DNA from: JAVVEG01 sp032251455
GTDB taxonomy: Bacteria; Pseudomonadota; Gammaproteobacteria; Pseudomonadales; Pseudohongiellaceae
Length of the DNA stretch: 64,000 nt
Reading direction: 5' to 3'
Assembly (NCBI GenBank): GCA_032251455.1
Contig: JAVVEG010000005.1
Location: forward strand, 129,895-193,894
The position numbers and the translations under genes were made by a program. Positions 7,704-16,979 of the stretch are shown piece by piece; the first letter of the stretch is position 1; each line of letters opens with the position of its first letter. The notes below the pieces were generated by a model. That model was not told the DNA's origin, searched no databases, and was given only the letters and a program-made list of their open reading frames with translations.

Positions 7704-10184
7704 TCAGGGGACAGCCAGTTCAGCGATCTTCTTTCTGTCATAGACCAGGACAAGAAGGCTGGGCAGGATGGTCAGGTTGGCCAGCAGCGCCAGCGCCATG
7801 GCCATGGCGGTCAGGATGCCAAAATAGACAGTGGGTATGAAGTTGGAAAAGCCCAGCACGGAAAAACCGATGATCACTGTAAACGAGGTGTAGTAGATGG
7901 CATCACCGATACTTTTGTGGCTGTTCAGGATGGCTTGTTTTACATCATCGGTTTGCTCGAACTCTGCCTTGAACCTGTGCAGATAATGGATGGCATCATC
8001 CACGCCAATACCGATGATCACCGCGGCAATGGTAATGGTCATGATATCCAGCGAAATACCGGCAAAACCCATGATGGCAAGAATGGTTGCTGCGGCAAGA
8101 ATATTGGGAATCAGACCCAGCACGGCCAGGGTAACCGAGCGCAACAAACCCGCAAACATCAGAAAGGTGGCAGTTATCACGAAGATCAGGGTGGATTGCT
8201 GTGATGCCAGCAAATGTTCCAGCATGCCATTGAACAATACCGCCATGCCGGTGACTTCCACCCGGTCATCGGCCAGGCCCAACTCGTCGGTGGCAAAGGC
8301 CTGAATATCATCGATCAGACCCTGCAGCGAATAGCTGGGCCCGGTCTCATGAATGCGGGCGCTTATCCGCATCTGTCCCAGTTCGGGTGAGGCGTAGGGC
8401 AGAATCAGCTGATTGCGGATCTGTTCGGGTATGGCCCCGATGGCAGCGACCAGCTCAACCGAGCTGAGCGCCTGGTCGTTATTGAAGGTTCTGCCGACCT
8501 GCTCAAGCGTGGCAATGGACAGGACCTTGCCAATTTCAGGGCGGCTCTGCAGATAGGCCTGTAAACGTGCCACATAATCTATTTTATCCGAGGTGAACCA
8601 ATAGCGTTGTGGATAAGAGTCTTCCACCGCGGTGAAAAAGTCACTGTCCTGATCCACGGCTTGCTGTTCAAAGGGCGGGAACTCGATGATGACATCAAGC
8701 GGAATGGTGCCGCCCAGGTTTTGATCGATATAGGCCAGACCCTGGTGGATTTCAGTATCCTGCTTGAAGTAGTCAATAAAACGGTTGTTGAGGGTCAAGC
8801 GGTTGATACCGATGATGGCAAGCACAAAGGAGACCAGTGCAGCGACAATCACCAGCTTGTTGCGGCTGATGGAAATTTCGCCAAAGAATCGGGTAACTGC
8901 GGGTTCATGATGCAGGGTCACGCTGGCAGGCCCCTTGGGCAACAACAGGAGCATGCCGGCAAAAAGGCTGTAGGTCACCAGCAGAGAGACCAGTATCCCG
9001 ACACACATGATCCAGCCGAAATCCATCACCGGAACGATGGCGCTGGTGACCAGGGAGCCAAAGGCGACCATGGTGGTGAGCGCCGTATAGACACAGGGGA
9101 CCAGTTTGTCTTTCATGGCATTGAACACCAGGTCGACATGCTTTGCGTCCGGTGAGATCGCACGCAGCTCGCGGTATTTGGCAATAAGGTGAATCGAGAA
9201 GGAGATCGAGATGATGGCCAGCAGGGAAACAAAGTTGGAGGAGACAATGGTCACCGGCTGCTGGAAAAAACCCAGAACGCCAATGGTCATGAAAACCGTG
9301 ACTGCCGTGCTGAGCAGAGGCAGCACGACCCAGCGCACCCGGCGGAAAATAATGAACAGCATGGCGGCTATCAACAAAACAACAGCAGTACCAAATACAG
9401 TGATATCACTTTTCACATACTCGATCATGTCGGAAGCAACCAGCGGCACGCCACCCAGATGAATGACTGCATCGCTGCGAAATTGATTCCGTATCTCGCG
9501 AATTGCGGCCAGGGTCGCATCACGTTGAGCCAGGTGCTGGCCATATTCGGTCCGATAGGCTTCCTCTGCAGCAGTGAGTTCGCTTTGTTCAGCGGCTGAA
9601 GGGGTTTCAAGCTGACGCAGGCGATCACGGGTGTCCTTGAGTTCGCTCAGCGCAGTATTGGGCGCAAGATCGATGCGCAGGGCCGTGCTACGGCCATCGG
9701 CAGAAATCAACAGGTCGCGAAAAAGCGGGCTGTTGGTCAACTCTTCCCGGGCCAGGGCCAGATCGACATCAGCCGAGCTGAGTGTGCGGTACCCCTCTGC
9801 CAGTTGTGCCAGGGGAACAGGCGGGCTGGACAGCAGTGGTGCATCGAACAGGGAAGTGACACCCTGTACCCCCGGCACTTGCCCGATTCGGTTTGCAAGA
9901 GTCTGAATTGTATCCAGAGTCTGCCGGGTGAAGATGTCTCCGGAATCCGGCGAGTAGGTGAGAAACAGGAATTCGTCGCTGCCAAAGGAGCGAACAACCT
10001 CCTGATAATAGGCCAGATCAGGGTCGCCTTCCTGCACCAGTGTGTCTTCAGAGGCATCAAAGCCAAACTGTCTGGAGAAATAGGCGGCAACCAGCAGCAA
10101 CACCAAAACAACAGCCAGTATTTGCACTGGATAATTCAGGCATTCCCGGTAACGGCCGGACATGTATTGTCGAATATAGTTCAC
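7704..10184 (-). CDS. RND-superfamily (MMPL/HpnN-type) membrane exporter
   Basis: 826 aa. One transmembrane helix near 20-40 is followed by a large periplasmic loop, then a five-helix cluster at about 255-410. A second helix near 440 and second large loop are followed by another helix cluster at about 675-815, the pseudo-duplicated 12-helix RND plan. Signature stretches include SFSIHLIAKYRELRA and IGIGVDDAIHYLHRFKAEF, the latter carrying the GVDDAIH motif of predicted lipid exporters. It probably uses the proton gradient to move lipids or hydrophobic molecules. The start is a GTG with GGAAGAG upstream. It lies between mlaA and an mlaC-like gene, so trafficking of a membrane lipid is the likely role. 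Confidence 0.85.
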   Translation of the reverse strand: MNYIRQYMSGRYRECLNYPVQILAVVLVLLLVAAYFSRQFGFDASEDTLVQEGDPDLAYYQEVVRSFGSDEFLFLTYSPDSGDIFTRQTLDTIQTLANRIGQVPGVQGVTSLFDAPLLSSPPVPLAQLAEGYRTLSSADVDLALAREELTNSPLFRDLLISADGRSTALRIDLAPNTALSELKDTRDRLRQLETPSAAEQSELTAAEEAYRTEYGQHLAQRDATLAAIREIRNQFRSDAVIHLGGVPLVASDMIEYVKSDITVFGTAVVLLIAAMLFIIFRRVRWVVLPLLSTAVTVFMTIGVLGFFQQPVTIVSSNFVSLLAIISISFSIHLIAKYRELRAISPDAKHVDLVFNAMKDKLVPCVYTALTTMVAFGSLVTSAIVPVMDFGWIMCVGILVSLLVTYSLFAGMLLLLPKGPASVTLHHEPAVTRFFGEISISRNKLVIVAALVSFVLAIIGINRLTLNNRFIDYFKQDTEIHQGLAYIDQNLGGTIPLDVIIEFPPFEQQAVDQDSDFFTAVEDSYPQRYWFTSDKIDYVARLQAYLQSRPEIGKVLSIATLEQVGRTFNNDQALSSVELVAAIGAIPEQIRNQLILPYASPELGQMRISARIHETGPSYSLQGLIDDIQAFATDELGLADDRVEVTGMAVLFNGMLEHLLASQQSTLIFVITATFLMFAGLLRSVTLAVLGLIPNILAAATILAIMGFAGISLDIMTITIAAVIIGIGVDDAIHYLHRFKAEFEQTDDVKQAILNSHKSIGDAIYYTSFTVIIGFSVLGFSNFIPTVYFGILTAMAMALALLANLTILPSLLVLVYDRKKIAELAVP

Positions 10185-10241
10185 CGATTTGCTCTTCCTG
10201 AGTAGGGTTTTCTGATGATTGTTTTACATGAAATCAGCTAT

Positions 10242-10997
10242 TCAGTCATCCAGGAAAGGGTCATCGACTTCGGCTCCATTGTTATTCAGAAACTGGCGCC
10301 TTTGCAGATACACATCACGAATGAACAGATAGCGGTCGCCGGAAACAAGTTGCTCCTGCTGTAACACTTCAGCGCGCAGATCAATAAAGGAAAACCCGGT
10401 TACCGAATTACGGGTAGGGACATGATCGATATAGGTGGGCAGATAGGCGTAAAAATCAGCAATGTCTCCCAGCCCATCGCGGATGGTCGCTGGGCCCCAG
10501 AAAGGCACTACCAGATAGGGGCCGGATCCGGCACCCCAGCTGGCGAAGGTCTGACCGAAGTCTTCATTGTGCGCAGGCAGGCCGATGCGGCGGGCCACAT
10601 CGAATAAGCCGCCGATGCCGATGGTGGTGTTGACCACGAAGCGGGCAGTGTCACTGGCGCCATCGGAGAAGCGGCCCTGCAGAAACTGGTTGATGAATAC
10701 CGTAGGGTAAGCGGCATTGTTGAAGGCATTATTGACGCCCCGACGGGCAAAACCGGGAATGACGGCAACATAAACCTGGGTTGCCGGCTTCAACAGATAC
10801 CGGTCAAACACGTCGTTGAATGCCTGTACCCGGCGATTGAAAGCTTGCAGAGGGTCAGCAGTCGGGTTTTGGGCGTGACTGACAGAGGCAAGCAACATCG
10901 TTGTTGATAAAATGACTGCAAACTGTGTCAGTACCCAGGTTTTTCTGCGAAGTCCGTATTGCACCAATCCTCCCACTGCCTCGTCAAGGCATGTCAT
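10242..10997 (-). CDS. mlaA: MlaA/VacJ-family outer-membrane lipid asymmetry protein
   Basis: 251 aa with the MlaA core: DPLQAFNRRVQAFNDVFDRY, YPTVFINQFLQGRFSDGASD, NTTIGIGGLFDVA, GLPAHNEDFGQTFASWG and GPYLVVPFWGPATIRDG. MlaA forms a donut-shaped channel in the outer membrane that removes phospholipid from the outer leaflet. E. coli MlaA is a lipoprotein; here the signal sequence ends LLASVSHAQNP with no cysteine, so a signal-peptidase-I form is expected. It heads the operon, 57 bp before the RND gene. The first ATG is used, but an internal GTG would also leave a signal peptide. Confidence 0.9.
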   Translation of the reverse strand: MTCLDEAVGGLVQYGLRRKTWVLTQFAVILSTTMLLASVSHAQNPTADPLQAFNRRVQAFNDVFDRYLLKPATQVYVAVIPGFARRGVNNAFNNAAYPTVFINQFLQGRFSDGASDTARFVVNTTIGIGGLFDVARRIGLPAHNEDFGQTFASWGAGSGPYLVVPFWGPATIRDGLGDIADFYAYLPTYIDHVPTRNSVTGFSFIDLRAEVLQQEQLVSGDRYLFIRDVYLQRRQFLNNNGAEVDDPFLDD

Positions 10998-11166
10998 CTG
11001 AAGTAATTTCAGGTCAACTCAGTGCCTGGGCTCGATCTGGATAAAGGTAGTCCGGGGCTTGCCAAAGTTGACCATAACTACCCTGTTTGACCAATCTCAG
11101 TAAGATTGGTTACAAAGCAAGGAGTTGTGGCAGGCTTGCCGTGCTCTCTCTGCAAGGTAATCGATT

Positions 11167-12054
11167 TTACTCTGTGGGGCGAACAGAATGTGTCCAATCC
11201 GCCAGCAGGGCTCGCAGGGCTGCTATGAAGGCGAGAGGTTGATCCAGGATCAGATGATGGTGTGCCCCCGGAATTTCCACCAGAGGTGCATTGCGGTGTA
11301 AGAGTTGATACATGTATTCGCCAGTCTCTGCGGGCACGACTACACTGTGCTCCCCGCGCATCAGCGCGATACGGCAGCGGATGCTGCTCAGGTGCTCTGC
11401 CATGGGTTCATGTTGTACCAGGTCGAATATCTTCGGGTCAAACTTCCAGGTATACCCGCCCGGCACCTGCTTCAGGGAATGGCGGGCGACGTGGTCGACA
11501 AGATAGGCGTTAGCACAAGGCTGGGATGGTATCAGGCGGAAACGTGACAACGCGGTTTCCCTGTCCGGGTACACTTTGAGTTCACCAAAGCTAAACCCGG
11601 ATTGCCTGGCCTGGGATTCCGGGTCTGGTTTGCTCACCGGTGAATCCACGATGATGACACCTGCCAGGGCATCACTGTGCAAGGCGGCTGCCACGATACT
11701 TACCAGACCACCCATGCTGTGGCCCACCAATACGGGCGGCTCCGTAAAGTCAGCGTGCTCTATTACCGCCATGACTTCCCGTGCCCACTGTCGCCGTGGA
11801 TAACGCTCACGCCGGTCGCTGTCCCCATGCCCGCTCAGGTCCAATGCCACCACCCGGTAGCGATTTTTCAGCAGTGGTGCCAGGAAGCTCCACCAGTGGG
11901 CATGGGCGCCGCCACCATGAACGAAGACGATGCCGGGGTTGGATTGGTCGCCCCAGTCGAGGTAATGAATGGCAGCACCGTCCACCGTCACTGTATGCTC
12001 GGTGCAGGCAGCAGTGATCGCATCACTAAACCACGGGGGTACAGATTCAGTCAT
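11167..12054 (-). CDS. Alpha/beta-fold hydrolase
   Basis: 295 aa with the hydrolase core: VFVHGGGAHAHWWSFLAPLL (oxyanion HG), VVALDLSGHGDSDRR, and the nucleophile elbow VLVGHSMGGLVS. The likely catalytic His is in IPGAHHHLILDQP near the C-terminus. No signal peptide is seen, so it should be cytoplasmic. The substrate cannot be assigned. It lies 23 bp downstream of the TonB receptor gene on the same strand and may be co-transcribed, but a functional link is not evident. Confidence 0.85.
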   Translation of the reverse strand: MTESVPPWFSDAITAACTEHTVTVDGAAIHYLDWGDQSNPGIVFVHGGGAHAHWWSFLAPLLKNRYRVVALDLSGHGDSDRRERYPRRQWAREVMAVIEHADFTEPPVLVGHSMGGLVSIVAAALHSDALAGVIIVDSPVSKPDPESQARQSGFSFGELKVYPDRETALSRFRLIPSQPCANAYLVDHVARHSLKQVPGGYTWKFDPKIFDLVQHEPMAEHLSSIRCRIALMRGEHSVVVPAETGEYMYQLLHRNAPLVEIPGAHHHLILDQPLAFIAALRALLADWTHSVRPTE

Positions 12055-12077
12055 CTGAGATTTCCTAAGGAGGCTCC

Positions 12078-14267
12078 TTAATAAGTGAAACGGATTCCAA
12101 GGCTCACACTGCGTCCAGGTTCAGGGGCAAAGTTCTTCAGAAACGAGGCATGATTCCTGATTTCCTCGTCCAGCAGATTGTCTCCCCGCAGATAAAAAGT
12201 CAGATCGCTGGATGAGCCCAGCGGCATATGATAATCGGCATACAGGGCCAGCTGGGTATAACCGTCAGTCTTAAGCTCCAGATTGCCCACATTATCCTGT
12301 TTTTGCACCCGGGTCACATGCAGGTGCGCACTCCAGGCATTGGCAAAGTAACGCAGCTCCGCACCGAACTTGGCGGGGGGGATGCGTGGTACGTCACCAC
12401 CAGAGTCGAAATCTGCACGGACCAGATCACCGAACAGACCAAATATCAGATTCGACCCGGGCTGCTCCAGCAGATTGAAGGAAACCCTGCCTTCAATGCC
12501 GGTGAAGGTGGCATCCCTGGCCAGGTAGTTGGCGATGGGCTGGCCCTCGAACTCCTCATCGGCCAGATCCAGAAAAATGTAATCATCTATCTCGTTATAG
12601 TAGGCGCTCAGCTCACCGGTAAACCGTCCGCTGTGTTTGCGCAGTCCAATTTCAATATTGCTGGATACTTCCTGATCTAGGTCAGAATTGCCGATTTCAA
12701 TAAGGCCGGTTGCGGCATGCAGCACCAACTCTTCATCGTTTGCAAAACGGCCACAGTTTATCGTGGAAATATTGGAAAACAACTCTTCCACGGCTGGCGC
12801 TCTTTCCGAACGGGCCAGGCCGAACAGAATATTGGAATCAGCATTCAGCTCATACAGCAGGCTGCCACTGACACTGGTGGAGGTGCCGTCGAAATCACAG
12901 CGGCCGCTGGGGTCTACGCTGTTTCGTTCAACACGGAAACCCAGTTCAGCGGTGAACCTGTTCCGCTTGAAGCGTTCAACAGCGAACAAGCCCAGATCAC
13001 TGATATCGGATTCGGGAATGAAGGCTTCTTCGCCGATGGCGCTGAATTCGGAATCACTGAACTGCAAGCCCCAGACACCGCTCCAGTTGCCCAGCGGAGC
13101 ATGGGTGAGTGTGAAGCGTCCTTCCAGGCCGTCGTTCTCGAATCTGGTGCCGACCATTCGCTCACCGTCTGCGGTGATCTCTATCTCCTTGTGTTCGTAG
13201 TCGGTCAGGCCAATCGAGCCCTTGATGTTGTCGATCCAGCTGTCGGCAAAACGGAGCATGCCCTTGAAGTCATAACGAGTCTGGTCCATGTCTATGCGGA
13301 CAAATTCCACCTCTTCTTCCTCCTCCTCTGCTTCAGCCTCCTCATCATGGCCGCCATGAGCCCCCGGCGGCAGGCCATAATCGTTTTCCAGCTCGCTGAT
13401 TGAAAAGCCAAAAAACCCCTTATCAGTCACGTAGGAAAAACCCCCGGTAACCCCTTCGCCCTTGGCGTCAGAATTACCGATGAAGCCGCGGGTATTGTTT
13501 TCGAATTCATCTTCACTTTCTGCTTCCGGCTCTTCTCCTGCCTGGCTTGCAGCCAATGCCTCCAGCACCTCCACGGCAGCCTCATCAATAGCAAAGCCAT
13601 CGACTTCCACATTGTTGCTCTCGCGATGAAACGCATCCAGATGAAAACCAAAGTTGCCTGCGGCGGCATCCAGCTTAAGTACGGTCTTGTCCTGATCATT
13701 GACACTGTTATGGCTCTGGTCGATAACAAACCCGGTTTTTTCCACCAGACGTTCTGGAATGCGATTGTCAATGACATTGACCACACCGCCAATGGCGCCG
13801 TTGCCATAAAGCAAGGTGGCTGGCCCACGAATCACTTCCAGGCGCTCGGCGAACACGGCTTCGACACCATTGGCATGGTCCGGGCTAATATTGGAGGCAT
13901 CCGATACGCCCACGCCGTTTTGCAGGACACTGACCCGGTTGCCGGTCTGCCCGCGGATGATCGGTTGACCAACCCCTGGCCCAAAGGACCCATTGGCGAT
14001 ACCGATTTCATTTTTCAGGGTGTCGCCAAGGCTGTTGGTCACTTTTTCCCTGAGCTCCTCGCCGGACAATACACTGATGGGCAGGGCCGTATCCGCTGCC
14101 CGTCCACCAAAAGGCGAGGTGACGATGATTTCTTCCACGATGGATTCATTATGAGCGGCAGCAGGTGCTTCTGCTGCGAAAACGGGCACCGGAGTGATAA
14201 AGATGATGAAGACGAACGGCAGACTCGACAGAATAGCCATCGTGCCGGATTTGACCAGGTTTTTCAT
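12078..14267 (-). CDS. TonB-dependent outer-membrane receptor with acidic His-containing loop (possibly zinc/metal)
   Basis: About 729 aa: a signal peptide, a TonB-box-like EEIIVTSPFGG, a plug domain (ISVLSGEELREKV, GQTGNRVSVLQNGVGVSDAS, LLYGNGAIGGVVNVID) and a 22-strand barrel ending in an aromatic residue (RFTY). Around residues 301-323 is a loop GAHGGHDEEAEAEEEEEE, and another acidic run lies near 245-265. His- and acid-rich loops of this kind occur in ZnuD-type zinc receptors, which suggests metal uptake, but this is inference. The start at 14267 is preferred over 14294 because it begins a proper signal peptide. The gene upstream encodes a small HAH/CDIC protein, which fits metal handling. 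Confidence 0.85.
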   Translation of the reverse strand: MKNLVKSGTMAILSSLPFVFIIFITPVPVFAAEAPAAAHNESIVEEIIVTSPFGGRAADTALPISVLSGEELREKVTNSLGDTLKNEIGIANGSFGPGVGQPIIRGQTGNRVSVLQNGVGVSDASNISPDHANGVEAVFAERLEVIRGPATLLYGNGAIGGVVNVIDNRIPERLVEKTGFVIDQSHNSVNDQDKTVLKLDAAAGNFGFHLDAFHRESNNVEVDGFAIDEAAVEVLEALAASQAGEEPEAESEDEFENNTRGFIGNSDAKGEGVTGGFSYVTDKGFFGFSISELENDYGLPPGAHGGHDEEAEAEEEEEEVEFVRIDMDQTRYDFKGMLRFADSWIDNIKGSIGLTDYEHKEIEITADGERMVGTRFENDGLEGRFTLTHAPLGNWSGVWGLQFSDSEFSAIGEEAFIPESDISDLGLFAVERFKRNRFTAELGFRVERNSVDPSGRCDFDGTSTSVSGSLLYELNADSNILFGLARSERAPAVEELFSNISTINCGRFANDEELVLHAATGLIEIGNSDLDQEVSSNIEIGLRKHSGRFTGELSAYYNEIDDYIFLDLADEEFEGQPIANYLARDATFTGIEGRVSFNLLEQPGSNLIFGLFGDLVRADFDSGGDVPRIPPAKFGAELRYFANAWSAHLHVTRVQKQDNVGNLELKTDGYTQLALYADYHMPLGSSSDLTFYLRGDNLLDEEIRNHASFLKNFAPEPGRSVSLGIRFTY

Positions 14268-14427
14268 TGGTATTCCCCACAAAATAAAATGCAATAAACT
14301 GAATGAATATTACGGGCCGACCGACAAACGGTGCCGACGGACCACACCTGCCACACAGAAACAGTTGGTGAAAAAAGCAGGTGCTGCAGGTGACGAGAAA
14401 CAGTGTCTCGGCAACGGCAGGTATCAG

Positions 14428-14757
14428 TTATTGCTTGGAGGGAGGGGCTCTGGCATTGGGCGCAGCAAGGGCGACCAGGTAGGGGTTGCTGGTGCTTGAT
14501 ACAGGGTTTTCGGTGGCCGGTTCCAGGCTCAGAGTGAACTCAGCGACTGTGATGGCTTCATCGCCATGACCCAGTTTCAGACAGATATCACAATCGGCCT
14601 GAAGTTGCAGATCATTGCCGTGGGCGTGCAACAGCTCCACACTCTGCAGGAACAGCAGCAGCAGGCAAAGCAGCCCCGCAGCCGGCAAGGTTCGGAGCCT
14701 CGCAAACCGGGACAGTATCTCTTTATCGGAACGGCTACTCTGCATAGGCTTGTGCAT
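14428..14757 (-). CDS. Small exported HAH/CxxC protein (DUF2946-like)
   Basis: 109 aa: a basic start, a membrane or signal segment LPAAGLLCLLLLFLQSVELL, then HAHGNDLQLQADCDICLKLG with possible metal ligands His-Ala-His and Cys-Asp-Ile-Cys, and a Pro/Ser-rich tail. This layout resembles DUF2946-type proteins often found near metal or TonB-receptor genes. It precedes the TonB receptor on the same strand. The ATG at 14757 or the one at 14745 may be the start; both lie in a 12-bp tandem repeat that continues upstream. Function is unknown; periplasmic metal binding is a guess. Confidence 0.6.
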   Translation of the reverse strand: MHKPMQSSRSDKEILSRFARLRTLPAAGLLCLLLLFLQSVELLHAHGNDLQLQADCDICLKLGHGDEAITVAEFTLSLEPATENPVSSTSNPYLVALAAPNARAPPSKQ

Positions 14758-14794
14758 GGGCTTGTAAACAGGCTTATGAACAGGTTTGTAAGAC
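14747..14794. repeat. Four tandem imperfect 12-bp repeats over the start of the HAH/CxxC gene
   Basis: On the plus strand the units are GGCTTGTGCATG, GGCTTGTAAACA, GGCTTATGAACA and GGTTTGTAAGAC, back to back with period 12. On the minus strand, in the frame of the small gene, this reads as a (Y/H)-K-P-(V/M) four-residue repeat, but no start codon lies upstream in that frame before the ATG at 14757, so most of the array is leader sequence. Confidence 0.75.
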
Positions 14795-14844
14795 GAGCAT
14801 CAGATATGCTTCATCCACCAAAGTCAGGAAATTCAGGGAAGTAA

Positions 14845-15606
14845 TTATTGTGGCAGTTTCCCAGTGAAGTCAACATCTTTGGAACTGGGTTCGCTGGCAC
14901 TGCCATCCCCCGCACCTGACAGAGCAAACTGGACAGCCTTGCTGGCATGAATGGCAGTGGTGTCGAACAGTTTCACGTCAGTATCGGACTGTTTCACCAG
15001 CATGCCGATTTCGGTACAACCCAGGATGACACCCTGGGCACCGGCATCGGCCAGTTGCTGGATAATACGCAGATAGTCGGCTCTTGAGCTGTCTACCAGC
15101 GTGCCCAGGCAAAGCTCCTGATAAATCACGCGGTGAACGAGAGCCCGGTCGGCGGCATCAGGAGTGATGACGGTCAGGCCAAATTTTTCAGACAGACGGC
15201 CCTTATAAAAATCCTGCTCCATGGTGAAGCCGGTGCCCAGCAGGCCAACGGTGCTGATGCCTGCATCGAGCAGGACCTCGGCGGTTGCATCGGCAATATG
15301 CAGCAGCGGAATGTCGATGGCCTGCTCAATCTGGGGCGCAACCTTGTGCATGGTATTGGTACAGAGCAGCAGAAAATCAGCGCCGGCCAGCTCAACCCTG
15401 GCCGCCGCCTGCGCCAGGATACGGCCGGTGCTATCCCAGTCACCGGCGTGTTGCAGTTTCTCTATCGGTGCAAAATCCACGCTGTACATCACAATGGGTG
15501 CAGAATGCAGGGTGCCCAGCGCAGCGCGGACCCCTTCATTGAGGGCACGGTAGTATTCCGCTGAGCTTTCCCAGCTCATTCCGCCCAACAGGCCGATTGT
15601 CTTCAT
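14845..15606 (-). CDS. Aspartate/glutamate racemase family protein
   Basis: 253 aa beginning MKTIGLLGGMSWESSAEYY, the signature of the YgeA-type amino-acid racemase family. The two catalytic cysteines are in LLLCTNTMHK (about residue 83) and VILGCTEIGMLV (about residue 197). These enzymes interconvert L- and D-amino acids without cofactor in the cytoplasm. The gene is alone between the small HAH/CxxC gene and wzt. Amino-acid preference is not readable. Confidence 0.88.
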   Translation of the reverse strand: MKTIGLLGGMSWESSAEYYRALNEGVRAALGTLHSAPIVMYSVDFAPIEKLQHAGDWDSTGRILAQAAARVELAGADFLLLCTNTMHKVAPQIEQAIDIPLLHIADATAEVLLDAGISTVGLLGTGFTMEQDFYKGRLSEKFGLTVITPDAADRALVHRVIYQELCLGTLVDSSRADYLRIIQQLADAGAQGVILGCTEIGMLVKQSDTDVKLFDTTAIHASKAVQFALSGAGDGSASEPSSKDVDFTGKLPQ

Positions 15607-15698
15607 AAGGCTCCCTGGCTTCGCTTTCGAAGAGATGAATAAACGTTATCATTTTTCCGTTTGCCAACGGCGAGTATATAGACAAACAGCTCGGCACC

Positions 15699-16895
15699 CT
15701 ACCCCCGCGAAATCTCCCAGGTCGTGCGCATCAACAAAGGCCCCACCCCTTTATTCGGCTTCACGCTTATCTGCTTGCTGAGTTTGGTCTCATACCAGAG
15801 CAGCCCGGTATTGTCCGCCACGCCGCCCAGCACATAAAACGAACCCACCCGCATCGGCAGGGCTTCCACCCGAATGCGGGCAGTCAACAGCTCGCCCTTG
15901 TAAAAGGGGCCCTTGTTGACCGTGGTCAGGTCCGTAGTCAGGTAGGAAGAAGTAATATCATCCAGCGTGCGCATGAAGGCAAAACCGAAATTGCAGGTCA
16001 GGGTATCGCTCAACACCTCGATCTGCGTCTGCACATAAAAATCCTGCAGCGCCTCTATCTCCACCAGCTCCTGACCATCCAGCGCGTGCACGGTGGTCGA
16101 CAGGATGCGGCAGTCTTTCATCTCGCGTTCATCAACGCGATGCAGCTCATCCGGCTCGTGCTGATAGTCGACCTTGCCGCTGCAGAAGTCTTCGTAATGC
16201 CCCACCACCTCCTCGCTGTTGCCTATTTCCCGGATGCGGCCACGTTCCAGCCAGATGGCCGTGTCGCACAGTTCCTGCACGTGGTACATGGAGTGCGAGC
16301 AAAAGGCCATGGTCTTGTTCTGCTCGCGAAACTCGTTCATGCGGCGGATGCATTTTTTCTGGAAGGCGATATCCCCCACCGACAGCGCTTCATCGATGAC
16401 CAGCACATCCGGGTTCACCATGGTGGCAATGGAAAAGGCCAGGCGCACATACATGCCGGAAGAATAGGTCTTGACCGGTTGATCAATAAAATCCTGCAGC
16501 TCGGAAAATTCGATGATGGCATTTTCCAGCTCCGGAATATTGTCATCCGGCACGCCCAGCAGCGAGGCGTTCAGGTAGATATTGCGCCGCCCGCTGAACT
16601 CGGGATGAAACCCTGCGCCCAGCTCCAGCAGTGCCGCCACTTGTCCCTTTATACTGATACTGCCCGAGCTTGGCTGCAAGGTGCCAACCAAGAGTTTCAA
16701 TAAAGTGGACTTCCCGGCACCATTGTCGCCGATGATGCCCAGACTCTTGCCCTTGAGCACGGTAAAGGAGATGTCCTGCAGCACATGAAAAAGCTTGTGT
16801 CGGGGCTTGCGCAGCAGCAACTCCAGCAGGCGATCCTGCGGGCGCGAATAGATCCTGAAATCCTTGTGCACGTTCTCCACTGAAATACTATGCAT
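15699..16895 (-). CDS. wzt: O-polysaccharide ABC transporter, ATP-binding subunit (Wzt) with C-terminal glycan-binding domain
   Basis: 398 aa. The nucleotide-binding domain (about 1-245) has Walker A GDNGAGKSTLLKL, a YSSGMYVRLAF signature and Walker B VLVIDEALSVGDIAFQKKC, the sequence typical of polysaccharide exporters. A C-terminal beta domain (about 265-398) follows, as in Wzt proteins that recognise the terminal modification of the glycan. It powers export of undecaprenyl-linked polysaccharide across the inner membrane with the permease encoded just upstream. Rhamnose and CDP-sugar genes elsewhere in the window could supply its cargo. Confidence 0.92.
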   Translation of the reverse strand: MHSISVENVHKDFRIYSRPQDRLLELLLRKPRHKLFHVLQDISFTVLKGKSLGIIGDNGAGKSTLLKLLVGTLQPSSGSISIKGQVAALLELGAGFHPEFSGRRNIYLNASLLGVPDDNIPELENAIIEFSELQDFIDQPVKTYSSGMYVRLAFSIATMVNPDVLVIDEALSVGDIAFQKKCIRRMNEFREQNKTMAFCSHSMYHVQELCDTAIWLERGRIREIGNSEEVVGHYEDFCSGKVDYQHEPDELHRVDEREMKDCRILSTTVHALDGQELVEIEALQDFYVQTQIEVLSDTLTCNFGFAFMRTLDDITSSYLTTDLTTVNKGPFYKGELLTARIRVEALPMRVGSFYVLGGVADNTGLLWYETKLSKQISVKPNKGVGPLLMRTTWEISRG

Positions 16896-16979
16896 GCATC
16901 CGCTTCCTGTCTTTTGTCCTGGTCAGGTTTCTTGCCTGGTTGCCGAGAGTATGGCTGGCGCTCATAACACGGACGGTGT

